From Cyclobacteriaceae bacterium (lineage in GTDB: Bacteria > Bacteroidota > Bacteroidia > Cytophagales > Cyclobacteriaceae): DNA of 64,000 nucleotides. The translations under genes were made by a program, and so were the position numbers. Of this stretch, positions 17,305-25,900 are shown one piece after another (position 1 is the stretch's first letter; the number at the start of each line of letters is the position of its first letter). Where the stretch lies: NCBI GenBank assembly GCA_016787565.1, contig JAEUUG010000009.1, positions 124,001-188,000 of the forward strand, written 5' to 3'. Below the pieces are notes generated by a model that was not told the origin of the DNA, did not search any database, and saw nothing but the letters and a program-made list of their open reading frames with translations.

Positions 17305-19263
17305 TCACTTTAAAGTGGCTACAAATCCACCAAAAGGCAAAACTTCTACAACCAGTTTGTCACCCTCAGCAAGAATGATATCGGAAGAGGAAAATTCCTG
17401 TGGGGTTTTACCATCTGCAATAATGGACGCTGAAAAAAGTTCTCCTTTCAATCGCGTCAAATCTATCACCCATTTCTGCTTTTCTTTTGTTCCATTAATC
17501 CCACCGAGATACCATACATGATTTGATCTTCTGGCAAGAATACAATCCTTGCCAGGATATCCGGCCAATAATACGGTGGAGTCCCAGACAACAGGAACAG
17601 TTTTTAAAAAATTCTTTGGCGCATCCGGTAATGAAAGAATGGCTTCTCCTTTATCAGCAATATGAAGGATACCCGTTTCAAATACAATGGTTAATGCGAG
17701 CTCATGCGCATATGTAGTAGCGTGCGGATAGCGTTGATTTGAAAAAGTTACAGGAGTGTAGTCCATCGGCCCAACTACGTTTCGCGTAAAAGGAAGAATA
17801 GTATTATGCCACACAGCATGGCTGGTATACAGACTGTCAAACGAATAACATTCTGCACCCCTGACAGCCTCCATGCTCATGAGGTTTGGCCATGTCCTGT
17901 TCCATCCTCTTGGCAATGTACAGCCATGAAAATTGACGAGTATCTTATTTTCCGCAGCATCCTTTAAAATATCCAAATACTGTTTGATGATTTTCGGTTT
18001 ATCGCTTTGGAAGAAATCGACCTTTATCCCTTTCACTCCCCAAGCCGCCAACTTCCTAAATTCCTCCTTTCGCATACTGTCGTTGCTCATAATGTCACGT
18101 GGCCTCTCTGTAACGTTGTTGTGAGCACCACCGGAATTATACCACATTAAAATACCCACATTCTTTGAATGTGCATATTGAACGAGCTGCTCAATGGTGC
18201 CGCCTTCCATCACATCCCAATTGGCATCAACAAGCGAATACTCCCAACCCATCGCTGCCGATAGGTCGACAAACTTCTTCAGGGAAATGAAGTTCTTCGA
18301 ACTTGCCGCATCGCTCCACCAACTCCACGAAGACCGTCCGGTCTTAATCCAGGATGTATCTACTATTTTCGATGGCGGACTAAGCTTAACAACCAGGTCC
18401 GACTCCACAATATCAGAAAGACTATCGCCAATTATGATGACACGCCAGGGAGTGGTCCATGGCAAGGTTGATGCTGGGCTGTTCGTTACCGTCATGTTCG
18501 CTTCAGAAACTTCAGGCATGCGAATTACATAAAGGCCATTGTCAGCATTCGGCTGAAGGTGCGAACCGAAATAAGTAGAATCAAGTGCCGCTTCCGTTAG
18601 TAACATCCAAGCCTCCTGCAATTGAATTAATGCAGGGAAAGCCCATCCTTCTGCTGAGGGCGCAGTAGTTCCTATGGCCACACCATTTTCATAATAGCGT
18701 TCGTAGCCCGGTGACCAGTGTGTAACCTTATCATACGGTTGAATCCATACGCTTCCGCTGCCATGTACTAAAAATCCAGTAACCTCTTCTTCTATACTGT
18801 ATACTTTGGAGGAAACACCCTTGGGGAAATTATACCGAAAGGCCACTCCATCATCACTCACGCGAATAATAAGCTGAATTTTATCGCCACCACTATTTTG
18901 GAAAGTAAGTTTCTTTTCATTGGCTTGATTATGAATGATTCTGCGCTTCCCAGCGGATAGTGAGAAAGTCTCATTGATTGATTCCATGGCATCCTCAGAA
19001 ACAAACGTAAGCTGCTGAACAAACGCGGCATCGCTTCGAACAATGCCTAAAGGCGAATTACCGATTACCATCTTTTTACCGGAATCTGTTGTTCTAAAAA
19101 CAGAATAAAACAATTGATCGTTTTCGTTAAATGCCACTACAAATTCAATCTCTGATGAGGGCGATGAAACAATCCACTTTTCTGTATTTCGAATGGGCTG
19201 GCATGAAATCAGCGCTGAAAGTAAGAGAAGGAAAATAGTTGATTGTGTTGTTACGTTTTTCAT
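17305..19263 (-). CDS. GH97 glycoside hydrolase, retaining-type
   Basis: 652-residue lipoprotein (lipobox ALISC, Cys21), so probably anchored in the outer or inner membrane. Layout is as in GH97: an N-terminal beta-sandwich to ~290, a TIM barrel with TGRSSWSWWSD, WYNSGGAHNN and GIKVDFFQSD, and a C-terminal beta domain. Asp416 in GIKVDF aligns with the nucleophile of retaining GH97 alpha-galactosidases, whereas inverting alpha-glucosidases such as SusB lack it. Glu465 in MSMEAVRGAE is a candidate acid. Alpha-galactosidase-like activity is therefore more likely than starch use. No SusC/SusD pair accompanies it. Confidence 0.88.
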   Translation of the reverse strand: MKNVTTQSTIFLLLLSALISCQPIRNTEKWIVSSPSSEIEFVVAFNENDQLFYSVFRTTDSGKKMVIGNSPLGIVRSDAAFVQQLTFVSEDAMESINETFSLSAGKRRIIHNQANEKKLTFQNSGGDKIQLIIRVSDDGVAFRYNFPKGVSSKVYSIEEEVTGFLVHGSGSVWIQPYDKVTHWSPGYERYYENGVAIGTTAPSAEGWAFPALIQLQEAWMLLTEAALDSTYFGSHLQPNADNGLYVIRMPEVSEANMTVTNSPASTLPWTTPWRVIIIGDSLSDIVESDLVVKLSPPSKIVDTSWIKTGRSSWSWWSDAASSKNFISLKKFVDLSAAMGWEYSLVDANWDVMEGGTIEQLVQYAHSKNVGILMWYNSGGAHNNVTERPRDIMSNDSMRKEEFRKLAAWGVKGIKVDFFQSDKPKIIKQYLDILKDAAENKILVNFHGCTLPRGWNRTWPNLMSMEAVRGAECYSFDSLYTSHAVWHNTILPFTRNVVGPMDYTPVTFSNQRYPHATTYAHELALTIVFETGILHIADKGEAILSLPDAPKNFLKTVPVVWDSTVLLAGYPGKDCILARRSNHVWYLGGINGTKEKQKWVIDLTRLKGELFSASIIADGKTPQEFSSSDIILAEGDKLVVEVLPFGGFVATLK

Positions 19264-19659
19264 ATCCGTATCAAATGATGTCTGAATCAGGAAGCTAAAT
19301 TACATGCACTAAAAATTTGGTCGTGAGTTATTCGCGCAGGGTGGGGGAGACCATCGTCCCATTTTAAATCAAAGTTTCGAATGGAAAGGTGCTCTATTTT
19401 CTTCAAAAATCCATGCTTGTAACGCCAAAACATTTTTTCCTTGCGGTGAGAAATGCTGCAAGATCAATCGTATTAATATTGAGTAGAATTGAATGTCTGA
19501 TTCAATTCTCCATCGCTTTTTGAAGTATCGCTTAAGCTCTGGTTGAGGTGTTCATTTCATCCTAGCATAGTGTAACAAATGATCAGGTTAGCGCGTCTTG
19601 ACTTTTGTGTATCGATAATCTGGTAACAGCATTCAACAAATAGAAATCAAAGTTTGAAC
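19264..19659. other. Gene-free stretch
   Basis: Intergenic between the divergent GH97 and DUF4386 genes. It holds a 9-bp inverted repeat at 19485-19509 (listed separately). No reading frame or RNA gene is recognised. Confidence 0.5.
19485..19509. repeat. Perfect 9-bp inverted repeat
   Basis: AGAATTGAA (19485-19493) and TTCAATTCT (19501-19509) with a 7-nt spacer, about 150 bp upstream of the DUF4386 gene. It could be a dyad operator or a hairpin. No T-run follows immediately, so a terminator is less likely. Confidence 0.5.
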
Positions 19660-20352
19660 ATGAAAAAAGATCAGCAAAAGGAATTGGTTGCTACGGCTCG
19701 TATCACCGGAGTATGGTACTTGATGTTGGCGATTACCGGCATGGTAGGATTTCTCATGTTGCACTCGCGCATCTATGTTTCTGTTGATCCGTCAAAAACA
19801 CTTGCCAACTTAACAGAGCACGAAACGCTTGCCCGCTTGCGGCTGCTGTTTGAATTCCTGATTGTGATTTTCCAGGCGCTGGCCGCGGTATGGTTTTACA
19901 AACTGTTCAAAGACATACAGCATGTTGCTGCCTGGTCGTTGGCGGCCTGGGGTATGGTGAATGCAGTGGCCATCATGATCAGCGCCATGGCCATGGGGGG
20001 TGCGATTGAAGTCGCCACGGGCACGCAGACGTTGAACGAAAAGGTACTGCTGATTCAAATGTTCAGTCTGTTCATCAGGCACGCATGGGGCGTAGGAAGC
20101 CTCTTCTTCGGACTGTGGCTTATTCCAATGGGCTACGTTGTAGTTAGTTCGCAACGGATGCCTGTTTGGTTGGGGCGTATTCTACTGTTGGGTGGGGTTG
20201 GCTATATCGCAAGCGCATTTACAAACTACATAGGTCTGGACGATCCCTGGGTTGGGTTTCTGTCGATGCCAGCCACCGTTGGAGAGTTTTGGATGATTGG
20301 CTATCTCTTGATCTTTGGCATAAGAAAGGAGAAGCAGCAACTTCACGAATGA
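19660..20352 (+). CDS. DUF4386 membrane protein
   Basis: 230 residues from the ATG at 19660; a TTG two codons earlier was rejected. Six hydrophobic helices, with ARITGVWYLMLAITG at the N-terminus and the late motif GSLFFGLWLIPMGYV, are characteristic of DUF4386. The family has no assigned function. Its base composition is richer in GC than the toxin-antitoxin islet that begins immediately after its stop codon. Confidence 0.85.
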   Translation: MKKDQQKELVATARITGVWYLMLAITGMVGFLMLHSRIYVSVDPSKTLANLTEHETLARLRLLFEFLIVIFQALAAVWFYKLFKDIQHVAAWSLAAWGMVNAVAIMISAMAMGGAIEVATGTQTLNEKVLLIQMFSLFIRHAWGVGSLFFGLWLIPMGYVVVSSQRMPVWLGRILLLGGVGYIASAFTNYIGLDDPWVGFLSMPATVGEFWMIGYLLIFGIRKEKQQLHE

Positions 20353-20357
20353 TGTGG

Positions 20358-20481
20358 AGCCGTTCGATTTTTGAGATCAATCATAATGACCTGCCACCTA
20401 ATCGCTGAAATAAACTACCTGAAAGGCTGAGTGTCCTAAAATTTATTAGAAACCAAGCAGAGTATGATATAGTGAATGCAG
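20358..20481 (+). pseudogene. Relic of a higB toxin gene
   Basis: This stretch matches 22107-22231 inside the intact higB gene at roughly 85-90% identity by eye, including a long exact run through TTTTTGAGATCAATCATAA. It is broken: the Trp codon in KGWVF has become TGA (20428-20430), and small indels shift the frame before and after it. No start or toxin N-terminus is present. It begins five bases after the DUF4386 stop, so it is a fragment, not a full duplicate. Confidence 0.85.
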
Positions 20482-20896
20482 ACTTAAAACCTGTTCCGGT
20501 TATAGAATGATTCAAGTAAAATGGGCTAAAAGTTACTACATGATTTAAGTTTAGGAGATTTTCTGCCAAAAAAGTCAGGTATAATTTAAAGTTGTAATAA
20601 CCTTATAAATTAGGTTGTTACATTTTGCTAAGATATGTTGATCGCAAATTCCTCCACATACGATGCCAGAAGTCAGACAAGGGCAGAAAGTACTAAGACA
20701 ACATCCGAGCGGTTTTTGTTGGGGCCGTTCAGAATGTACTCATCCCAACTTTTTGAAAGGGGTCAAAGCTCAAAGAAGCCCGAGTTTTATCCCAAAAAAT
20801 CGGGATATGTTTTTAGAGAGCAATGGAATTAATAATGACGCGAAAGCAGCATACTTTACAAACTTAAGAGCATCAGGTATAAATATTTCTAAAATT
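20482..20896. other. Gene-free stretch upstream of mazEF
   Basis: No convincing gene. It holds an imperfect 11-bp inverted repeat, TGTAATAACCT against AGGTTGTTACA (20593-20622). The weak dif-like sequence listed next overlaps its right arm. A short dyad CCCGA/TCGGG lies near 20780-20810. Plus-strand frames at 20635-20914 look random. Confidence 0.45.
20615..20643 (+). other. Weak dif-like sequence
   Basis: TTGTTACAT at the left is identical to the first nine bases of the dif site at 22741. After a centre of ~10 bases comes TATGTTGAT, two changes from the right arm core. The spacing is one base off. This might be a decayed Xer site bounding the mazEF module, or chance in AT-rich DNA. Confidence 0.25.
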
Positions 20897-20915
20897 GTTA
20901 TAACAAAGTTATAAC
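20897..20915. promoter_or_regulatory. mazEF operator: two tandem palindromes
   Basis: Two identical perfect palindromes GTTATAAC (20897-20904 and 20908-20915) are spaced 11 bp centre to centre, one helical turn, and lie 20 bp upstream of the mazE ATG. This is the expected arrangement for autoregulation by an AbrB-fold antitoxin and its toxin complex. Confidence 0.7.
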
Positions 20916-20935
20916 TTACTCGTATATTTGATAGT

Positions 20936-21229
20936 ATGATTAAAACATTGACATCTGTAGGAAATAGCAAGGCTGTTATTTTGCCTTCTGAAATGATCAA
21001 GAAATACAAATTGCAGAAAGTTGTAATTGAGGAAACGGAGGAAGGAATTTTGATACGTTCGGCAGTTGCAGAAACAACCTTTGAAAAGGCAGTAGAAAAA
21101 ATGCGAAAAAATAAGACTTCCCTTTATAAGCGGATGGCGTCTCAAGCTAATGACCCTGAAACCATTAAGTACTATGAGAAGGATATTAACAATCTTTCAG
21201 ATGTTGATCTTGACATTATTGAAGAATGA
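20936..21229 (+). CDS. mazE: MazE-like antitoxin (AbrB/SpoVT fold)
   Basis: 97 residues. The N-terminal swapped-hairpin DNA-binding motif is SVGNSKAVILPSEMIKKYKL (residues 6-25), typical of MazE/AbrB. The acidic C-terminal tail (residues ~60-97, ending DVDLDIIEE) would wrap the toxin. Its stop overlaps the mazF start by four bases (ATGA), giving translational coupling, and a paired palindrome lies just upstream. Neutralisation of the toxin and autorepression follow from the family. Confidence 0.88.
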   Translation: MIKTLTSVGNSKAVILPSEMIKKYKLQKVVIEETEEGILIRSAVAETTFEKAVEKMRKNKTSLYKRMASQANDPETIKYYEKDINNLSDVDLDIIEE

Positions 21230-21561
21230 AGCATGGCGAAGTATGGTTAGTTGATTTTGCTCCAAAAGTCGGACAAGAGATAGACAAAGTGAGACCTGCA
21301 ATTATTGTAAATCATGATAGTCTGGGAGCTCTTCAATTAAAAGTTGTAATTCCTGTTACGGATGCAGTTCGCTCTATTCGAGATTGGCATGTAGCGCTTA
21401 CACCCTCTAAAGACAATGGCATTATCAAGGAAAGCGTTGCTGATTGTTTTCAGGTTAAATCCATTTCAAAAGAAAGATTTATAAAAAAATTAGGTTTCCT
21501 GGCAACAAATGAAATGGACCAGATAAAGCTCGCACTAATTAAAGTATTGGATTTACTTTAA
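21226..21561 (+). CDS. mazF: MazF/PemK-type endoribonuclease toxin
   Basis: 111 residues with the complete PemK/MazF pattern: GEVWLVDFAPKVGQE at the start, KVRPAIIV, the VIPVTD strand and SVADCFQVKSISKERF at the conserved Arg/Ser region, then the C-terminal helix. Family members cleave mRNA at short sequence motifs. The motif used here cannot be predicted. Being full length and coupled to an intact antitoxin, the module is probably functional. Confidence 0.9.
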   Translation: MKHGEVWLVDFAPKVGQEIDKVRPAIIVNHDSLGALQLKVVIPVTDAVRSIRDWHVALTPSKDNGIIKESVADCFQVKSISKERFIKKLGFLATNEMDQIKLALIKVLDLL

Positions 21562-21584
21562 TGTCTTCATAATCTTTCAAGCAA

Positions 21585-21616
21585 GAGTTACATAATGGCA
21601 TTGCGTTATGTTAACA
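21585..21616 (+). other. dif-like sequence with enlarged centre
   Basis: GAGTTACATAA (21585-21595) and TTATGTTAACA (21606-21616) match the two Xer-binding arms of the dif site at 22741 in 9 of 11 positions each. The centre is 10 bases instead of 6. A perfect 12-bp palindrome TATGTTAACATA (21607-21618) covers the right arm. It lies exactly between the mazEF and higBA modules. Probably a degenerate or diverged Xer site. Confidence 0.4.
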
Positions 21617-21659
21617 TAGCTTTGGCATCCGGGCTTACCAGAATATTCATAGAAAGTTT

Positions 21660-21900
21660 TTTTAGCGTGGGCTTTCATTAACTCAATCTTCATCACTCAC
21701 ACCGGGCTGGGGCAGCGACACTCTTTGGGTAGGCTTTGGTTTTTGCGTTGGCATGTGTGGCCTGCACAATGTGTGTTGCTGCTGCGTAGGGAAAAGCAAT
21801 AGGGATAGCAGCGGAAAGCACGAAGCGCGTGAGCAGGAGCGAGGTCGGACTTGAGTGAATAGCCCGGGCCGTAGGCATTGCCATTTCAGGCATAGAAAAT
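21660..21900. other. GC-richer islet of unknown origin before higBA
   Basis: Compared with its AT-rich surroundings this stretch is clearly richer in G and C (runs such as GGGCTGGGGCAGCG and AGCCCGGGCCGTAGG). Minus-strand frames stay open through it (to 21693 and 21683), but their translations, rich in Ala/Pro or His/Cys/Leu, match no fold I recognise. It may be a dispersed intergenic repeat or a structured RNA element; I have an impression of similar stretches in other Bacteroidota but cannot verify it. Confidence 0.3.
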
Positions 21901-21911
21901 TTTCTTTCAAA

Positions 21912-21930
21912 AGTAACCAAATTGGTTACT
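21912..21930. promoter_or_regulatory. higBA operator palindrome
   Basis: Perfect 9-bp inverted repeat AGTAACCAA (21912-21920) and TTGGTTACT (21922-21930) around one base, 17 bp upstream of the higB ATG. It is the natural binding site of the HigA HTH antitoxin for autorepression. Confidence 0.75.
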
Positions 21931-21947
21931 TTTTCGTTTATTTGTGC

Positions 21948-22271
21948 ATGAACATTTATAATCGGAGCTCGCTCACTGCTTTTTATAAGGAGCATCCCGA
22001 TTGCAAAGCCACGCTGGAAAAGTGGTATCATGATGTGGAATCAAAAAACTGGAAAAAACCCGGAGATATTATACGGGATTTTAATACAGCACGAACTATA
22101 AAAAATAGCCGTGCGATTTTTGAGATCAATCATAATGACTACCGCCTAATCGCTGAAATAAACTACCTGAAAGGCTGGGTGTTCATAAAATTTATTGGAA
22201 CCCATGCTGAGTATGATAAAGTAGATGCAGAGTCGGTGAATTTGTTTAAAAACAAAAAGAGAAAATTATGA
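21948..22271 (+). CDS. higB: HigB-family mRNA interferase toxin
   Basis: 107 residues from the ATG at 21948 (MNIYNRSSL), 17 bp after a palindromic operator. Longer starts from 21855 run through the operator and were rejected. It has the HigB_toxin features: WYHDVESKNWKKPGDIIRDF, then NSRAIFEINHNDYRLIAEINY and the KGWVFIKFIGTHAEYDK core, whose His/Asp/Tyr residues are typical of the family. HigB toxins cut translated mRNA on the ribosome. The stop overlaps the antitoxin start (ATGA). A broken second copy of its 3' half lies at 20358. Confidence 0.9.
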   Translation: MNIYNRSSLTAFYKEHPDCKATLEKWYHDVESKNWKKPGDIIRDFNTARTIKNSRAIFEINHNDYRLIAEINYLKGWVFIKFIGTHAEYDKVDAESVNLFKNKKRKL

Positions 22272-22624
22272 AATTCAAAATACTTAAAACAAAAAAGGAT
22301 TACCTGATTGCCCTGGAGCGCTTTGAGGAAATATTTCAGGCAAAGCCAGGATCACCTGAAAGCGATGAAGCAGATATCCTTTCTCTCTTGATAAAGGAAT
22401 ACGAGGAAAAACATTATGTCATTAAAGCACACAATCCGCTGGAAGCCATTAAGTACAGAATGGAGCAACAGGGTTTAACCAATAGTGACCTTGCTGGGAT
22501 CCTTGGCTTTAAAAGTAGAGTAACTGATATTTTTAATAAACACCGGAAGTTGAACCTTACCATGGTGCGCAAGCTTCACACTCAATTGAATATTCCACTT
22601 GAAACCTTAGTGAAAGAATATTAG
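22268..22624 (+). CDS. higA: HigA-family HTH antitoxin
   Basis: 118 residues. The first ~60 form the toxin-contacting region with KTKKDYLIALERFEEIF and EADILSLLIKEYE. The C-terminal half is an XRE-type HTH (QQGLTNSDLAGILGFKSRVTDIFNKHRKLNLTMVRKL, spanning roughly residues 68-105). As typical for HigBA the toxin gene comes first. Translation is coupled by the ATGA overlap. It should bind the palindrome at 21912 alone or with HigB. Confidence 0.9.
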   Translation: MKFKILKTKKDYLIALERFEEIFQAKPGSPESDEADILSLLIKEYEEKHYVIKAHNPLEAIKYRMEQQGLTNSDLAGILGFKSRVTDIFNKHRKLNLTMVRKLHTQLNIPLETLVKEY

Positions 22625-22689
22625 GTATTCTACATCAGCATCTGGGGGCGTAAATCAGCAATATTTGACAAATCTCAATCGTTAAAGCT

Positions 22690-22719
22690 ATTTAATATAA
22701 CGGCTCATTATGTAACGGG
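22690..22719 (-). other. Inverted dif-like sequence
   Basis: Read on the minus strand: CCGTTACATAA (left arm, 9 of 11 as in the dif site), a 7-base centre TGAGCCG, and TTATATTAAAT (10 of 11). It faces the dif site at 22741 head to head across 21 bases, so the two together make a long imperfect inverted repeat (22689-22769). A second, exclusive hairpin AACGGC/GCCGTT (22699-22704, 22721-22726) overlaps it. Confidence 0.45.
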
Positions 22720-22740
22720 TGCCGTTTAAGACTAGCTATC

Positions 22741-22768
22741 TTGTTACATAATTTATATTATGTTAAAT
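22741..22768 (+). other. dif: dif site (XerC/XerD recombination site)
   Basis: A 28-bp sequence with canonical 11-6-11 layout: left arm TTGTTACATAA, centre TTTATA, right arm TTATGTTAAAT. The right (XerD) arm equals that of E. coli dif in all 11 positions, the centre in 5 of 6, and the left arm shares the conserved CATAA. It lies in a gene-free stretch just after a toxin-antitoxin islet. The chromosomal dimer-resolution site, and hence the replication terminus, is the best reading. A mobile-element Xer site is the alternative. Confidence 0.8.
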
Positions 22769-22972
22769 AAATCAGCGAACTCCTTTCCTTGCTCGTGTTG
22801 GTGCCGACAAATCTATTTGCACATCGTATGAGTCCCAATTAATCTTTACCTGAACCGGCTATGCTCCCCTGATGGCTGCCTTCCTTCAAAGTAAATATCT
22901 GGACAAAAAAATTCCGTATGGAAATCTTCAAACTTGTGCATCTTTAGCCCGTAACGTTTACACGTGAATCAT

Positions 22973-25900
22973 ATGAAAATTCCTATTTTAATTCTTTCCC
23001 TGACGTTTACGCTTCAAACGGTAGCAGCACAGCAAAAAAGTGACACCATGAAACCCTATAACTACGAAAAAGCCTGGCAAGAAGTCCAGGGATTTGAATC
23101 CAAAGGATTACCTGAATCAGCTCTTAAAGCAGTCGATATCATCTATGAACAAGCCAAGAACGAAAAAAACGCGTCTGAATTAGTTAAGGCTGTAATTCAC
23201 CAACTCAAGTTTACGGATTACAAAGAAGAAAATGCCTTTGTCAAGAACCTTAACCGTCTGCGCGAAGAAACGCAAACTGCCGCCTTTCCCGTTAAGCCCC
23301 TTCTCCATTCGATGCTGGCTGAAATGTATTGGCAGTATTATCAAAATAACCGCTACCGTTTCAGTGAACGAAGTGAAGTTGTCAACACCCAGCAAGATGA
23401 CATCGAAACCTGGAGTTTGAATAAAATTATTGAAGAGACCTTTCAGCAATACAAACTCTCTTTACAGGAATCAGACAAAAGTAAAACGACTCCAATTGAC
23501 ATCTACGAGCAAGTGATTCATCCTGGAAATAAATTGGGCAGAAGCTATCGCGCTACCCTCTTTGATTTTCTGGCCCATCGCGCACTTGCATTTGCTTCTG
23601 GTGAAGAAGCTTCTATCACACGCCCGGTGTATGCCTTTTTGCTGGATAGCGAAGACTACTTTGCTGATGCTTCCACGTTTGTTGAACTGCCACTAACCAC
23701 AAACGATACTTTTTCACTGAAGTTCTATGCCATTCAGTTGCTGCAGGAATTAATTCGGTTTCACCTTACGGATAACGATCCGGAGGCCCTGGTAGATCTG
23801 GAAATCAAACGACTCCTTTTTGTGCGCGCCAATCTGGTGCTCCCTAATAAAGATGAGTTGTATCGAAGTGCGTTGGAAAAATTAGAACAACGCTATATCC
23901 ATCATCCTGTTTCTACACGTGCTACCTTTCTGCTGGCACAGACGTATTCAGAGCAAGCCTCACAATACAAACCCTTGCAATCGGATAATCATAAATGGGA
24001 TTTCAAGAAAGCTTATGAGATTTCCGAGACGGCTAAAAAGCGTTTCCCCGATTCAGAAGGTGCTATTCAATGCGAAAATTTGCAAACTGATATTCGTGCA
24101 AAATCGTTAAGTGCCGTCATTGAAGAAAATAATCTCCCGGCCGAACCATTTCGAAGCCTGTTGCGCTATAAAAACTTTACGGAGTTACACTATCGTATCA
24201 TCAAAACGAGCCGCGAGGAAGTAAGAGCTCAGCGAAAAAAGTGGGAGCGCAATTATAACGTAGATCGTGAAAAGAAACTTATAGAATACTTCTTATCGAA
24301 AACTCCGGTAAAGTCGGGCAAGTTTGTGTTGCCCGATGATAAGGATTATCAACAGCATAGCATTGAAGTAAAGCTCGATGCCTTGCCACAGGGCGAATAC
24401 ATGGTGATGTTCGGTAACAAGCCAGATTTTGAAATAAACAAGAATGCATTGGCCTATGCCTTTACAACCATCTCAAACATCAGTTACATTCATCGGTCCC
24501 TTAAAGACGGAAGCACTGACGTGTATGTGCTGAACCGTAAAAGTGGAGAAGCGTTTCCGGGTGTGTTGACCGAGGTCTATTCCAATCAATATAATTCCAA
24601 AAAGCAGGAATATGAATCGGTGAAGATTGGCACATACACCTCCGATGCAAAAGGATACCTCAACGTACCTTATCTTAAAAATGCCAATTATAGAAATTTT
24701 TCGTTCTACTTTAAACATCAACTTGATAGAAATAGTACGGAACCTATCGATCGATACTCATACTATGGTGGAACCATCAATCAATATCAGGAAGACAAAC
24801 CTGAGAAGCACCTTCAAACATTTTTCTTTTTAGACCGCGCCATCTATCGCCCCGGACAAACAATTTATTTTAAAGGACTAGTGGTGAATACCGATGGCAA
24901 GACTTCTGAAGTGGGGAGAAAATCAATCCATACCGTTACGCTGTATGATGTCAATCAGCAAGAGCGTGGCTCAGTAGAAGTGACGACCAACGCGTACGGT
25001 ACATTTAGTGGAACGTTTACAGCACCTACCTCCGGACTTACCGGTGAGATGAGTCTGCAGAACGGAAGTGGGTCCGTTAATTTTTCAGTTGAAGAATATA
25101 AGCGGCCTAAATTTGAAGTTGCCTTTGAGCCGGTGAAAGGTTCCTTTCGGCTAAATGAAACTATTAAAGCTGAAGGATTTGCCCGTGCCTATTCGGGCGC
25201 CACCATTGATGGTGCTTCCGTACGTTACCGTGTGGTGCGCGTGGCGCGCTTCCCTTTCTGGTGGTGGTGCCGGTGGGGCTACTACCCTGCTGCTCCTGAA
25301 ATGGAAATTACCAATGGCGTGACGCAGATTGACGCTGAGGGAAAATTCGTCATAAACTTTCAGGCTATTCCCGATCGAAGTGTTGATCCTGCCTCCGATC
25401 CTACTTTCGATTATACTATCTATGTCGATGTTACCGACATCAATGGTGAGACGCACAGCAATACTACCGTGATTTCGGTGGGCTATAAAGCGTTGCAGGT
25501 TGGGGTTCCTATCGGTAACATCAATAAGGATCTGTTACCGGCAACTGCGAAAGAGTTTTTGATTTCCACTATGAATCTGGCAGGTGAATTTGAAGCTGCG
25601 AAGGGAACTATAACTATCTTTGAGCTGAAGCCTCCTGCAAAAGCCTTTCGTGCGCGGCAATGGGAACAAGCCGATCGTTCGCTCTATACTCGCGAACAAT
25701 ACTATCAATTATTTCCGGTGGATTTGTATGAAGATGAATCCAATAAATTCAAATGGGAAAGGGCCAAAGAAGTTTTTGATCTGAATTTTGACACCGGTGC
25801 AAAGAAAACTTTCACACTCGAAAATCTGAGTAAATGGAAATCGGGGGAATATGTGTTGGAGATAAAAGCACTGGATGCTTTCGGCCAGGAAGTAAAAGAA

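Noticed and set aside
20635..20914. Short plus-strand frames before mazE
   Set aside because: Run over dyads and end in the operator; no recognisable protein.
21693..22031. 112-codon minus-strand frame in the GC-richer islet
   Set aside because: Overlaps the higB start and operator antisense; Ala/Pro-rich sequence with no fold. Treated as an unexplained element, not a gene.
22689..22769. Integron attC site or MITE
   Set aside because: The right half fits dif (11-6-11 with exact XerD arm) far better; the AAC/GTT core pairs and conserved attC spacing are not met, and no target-site duplication is visible.
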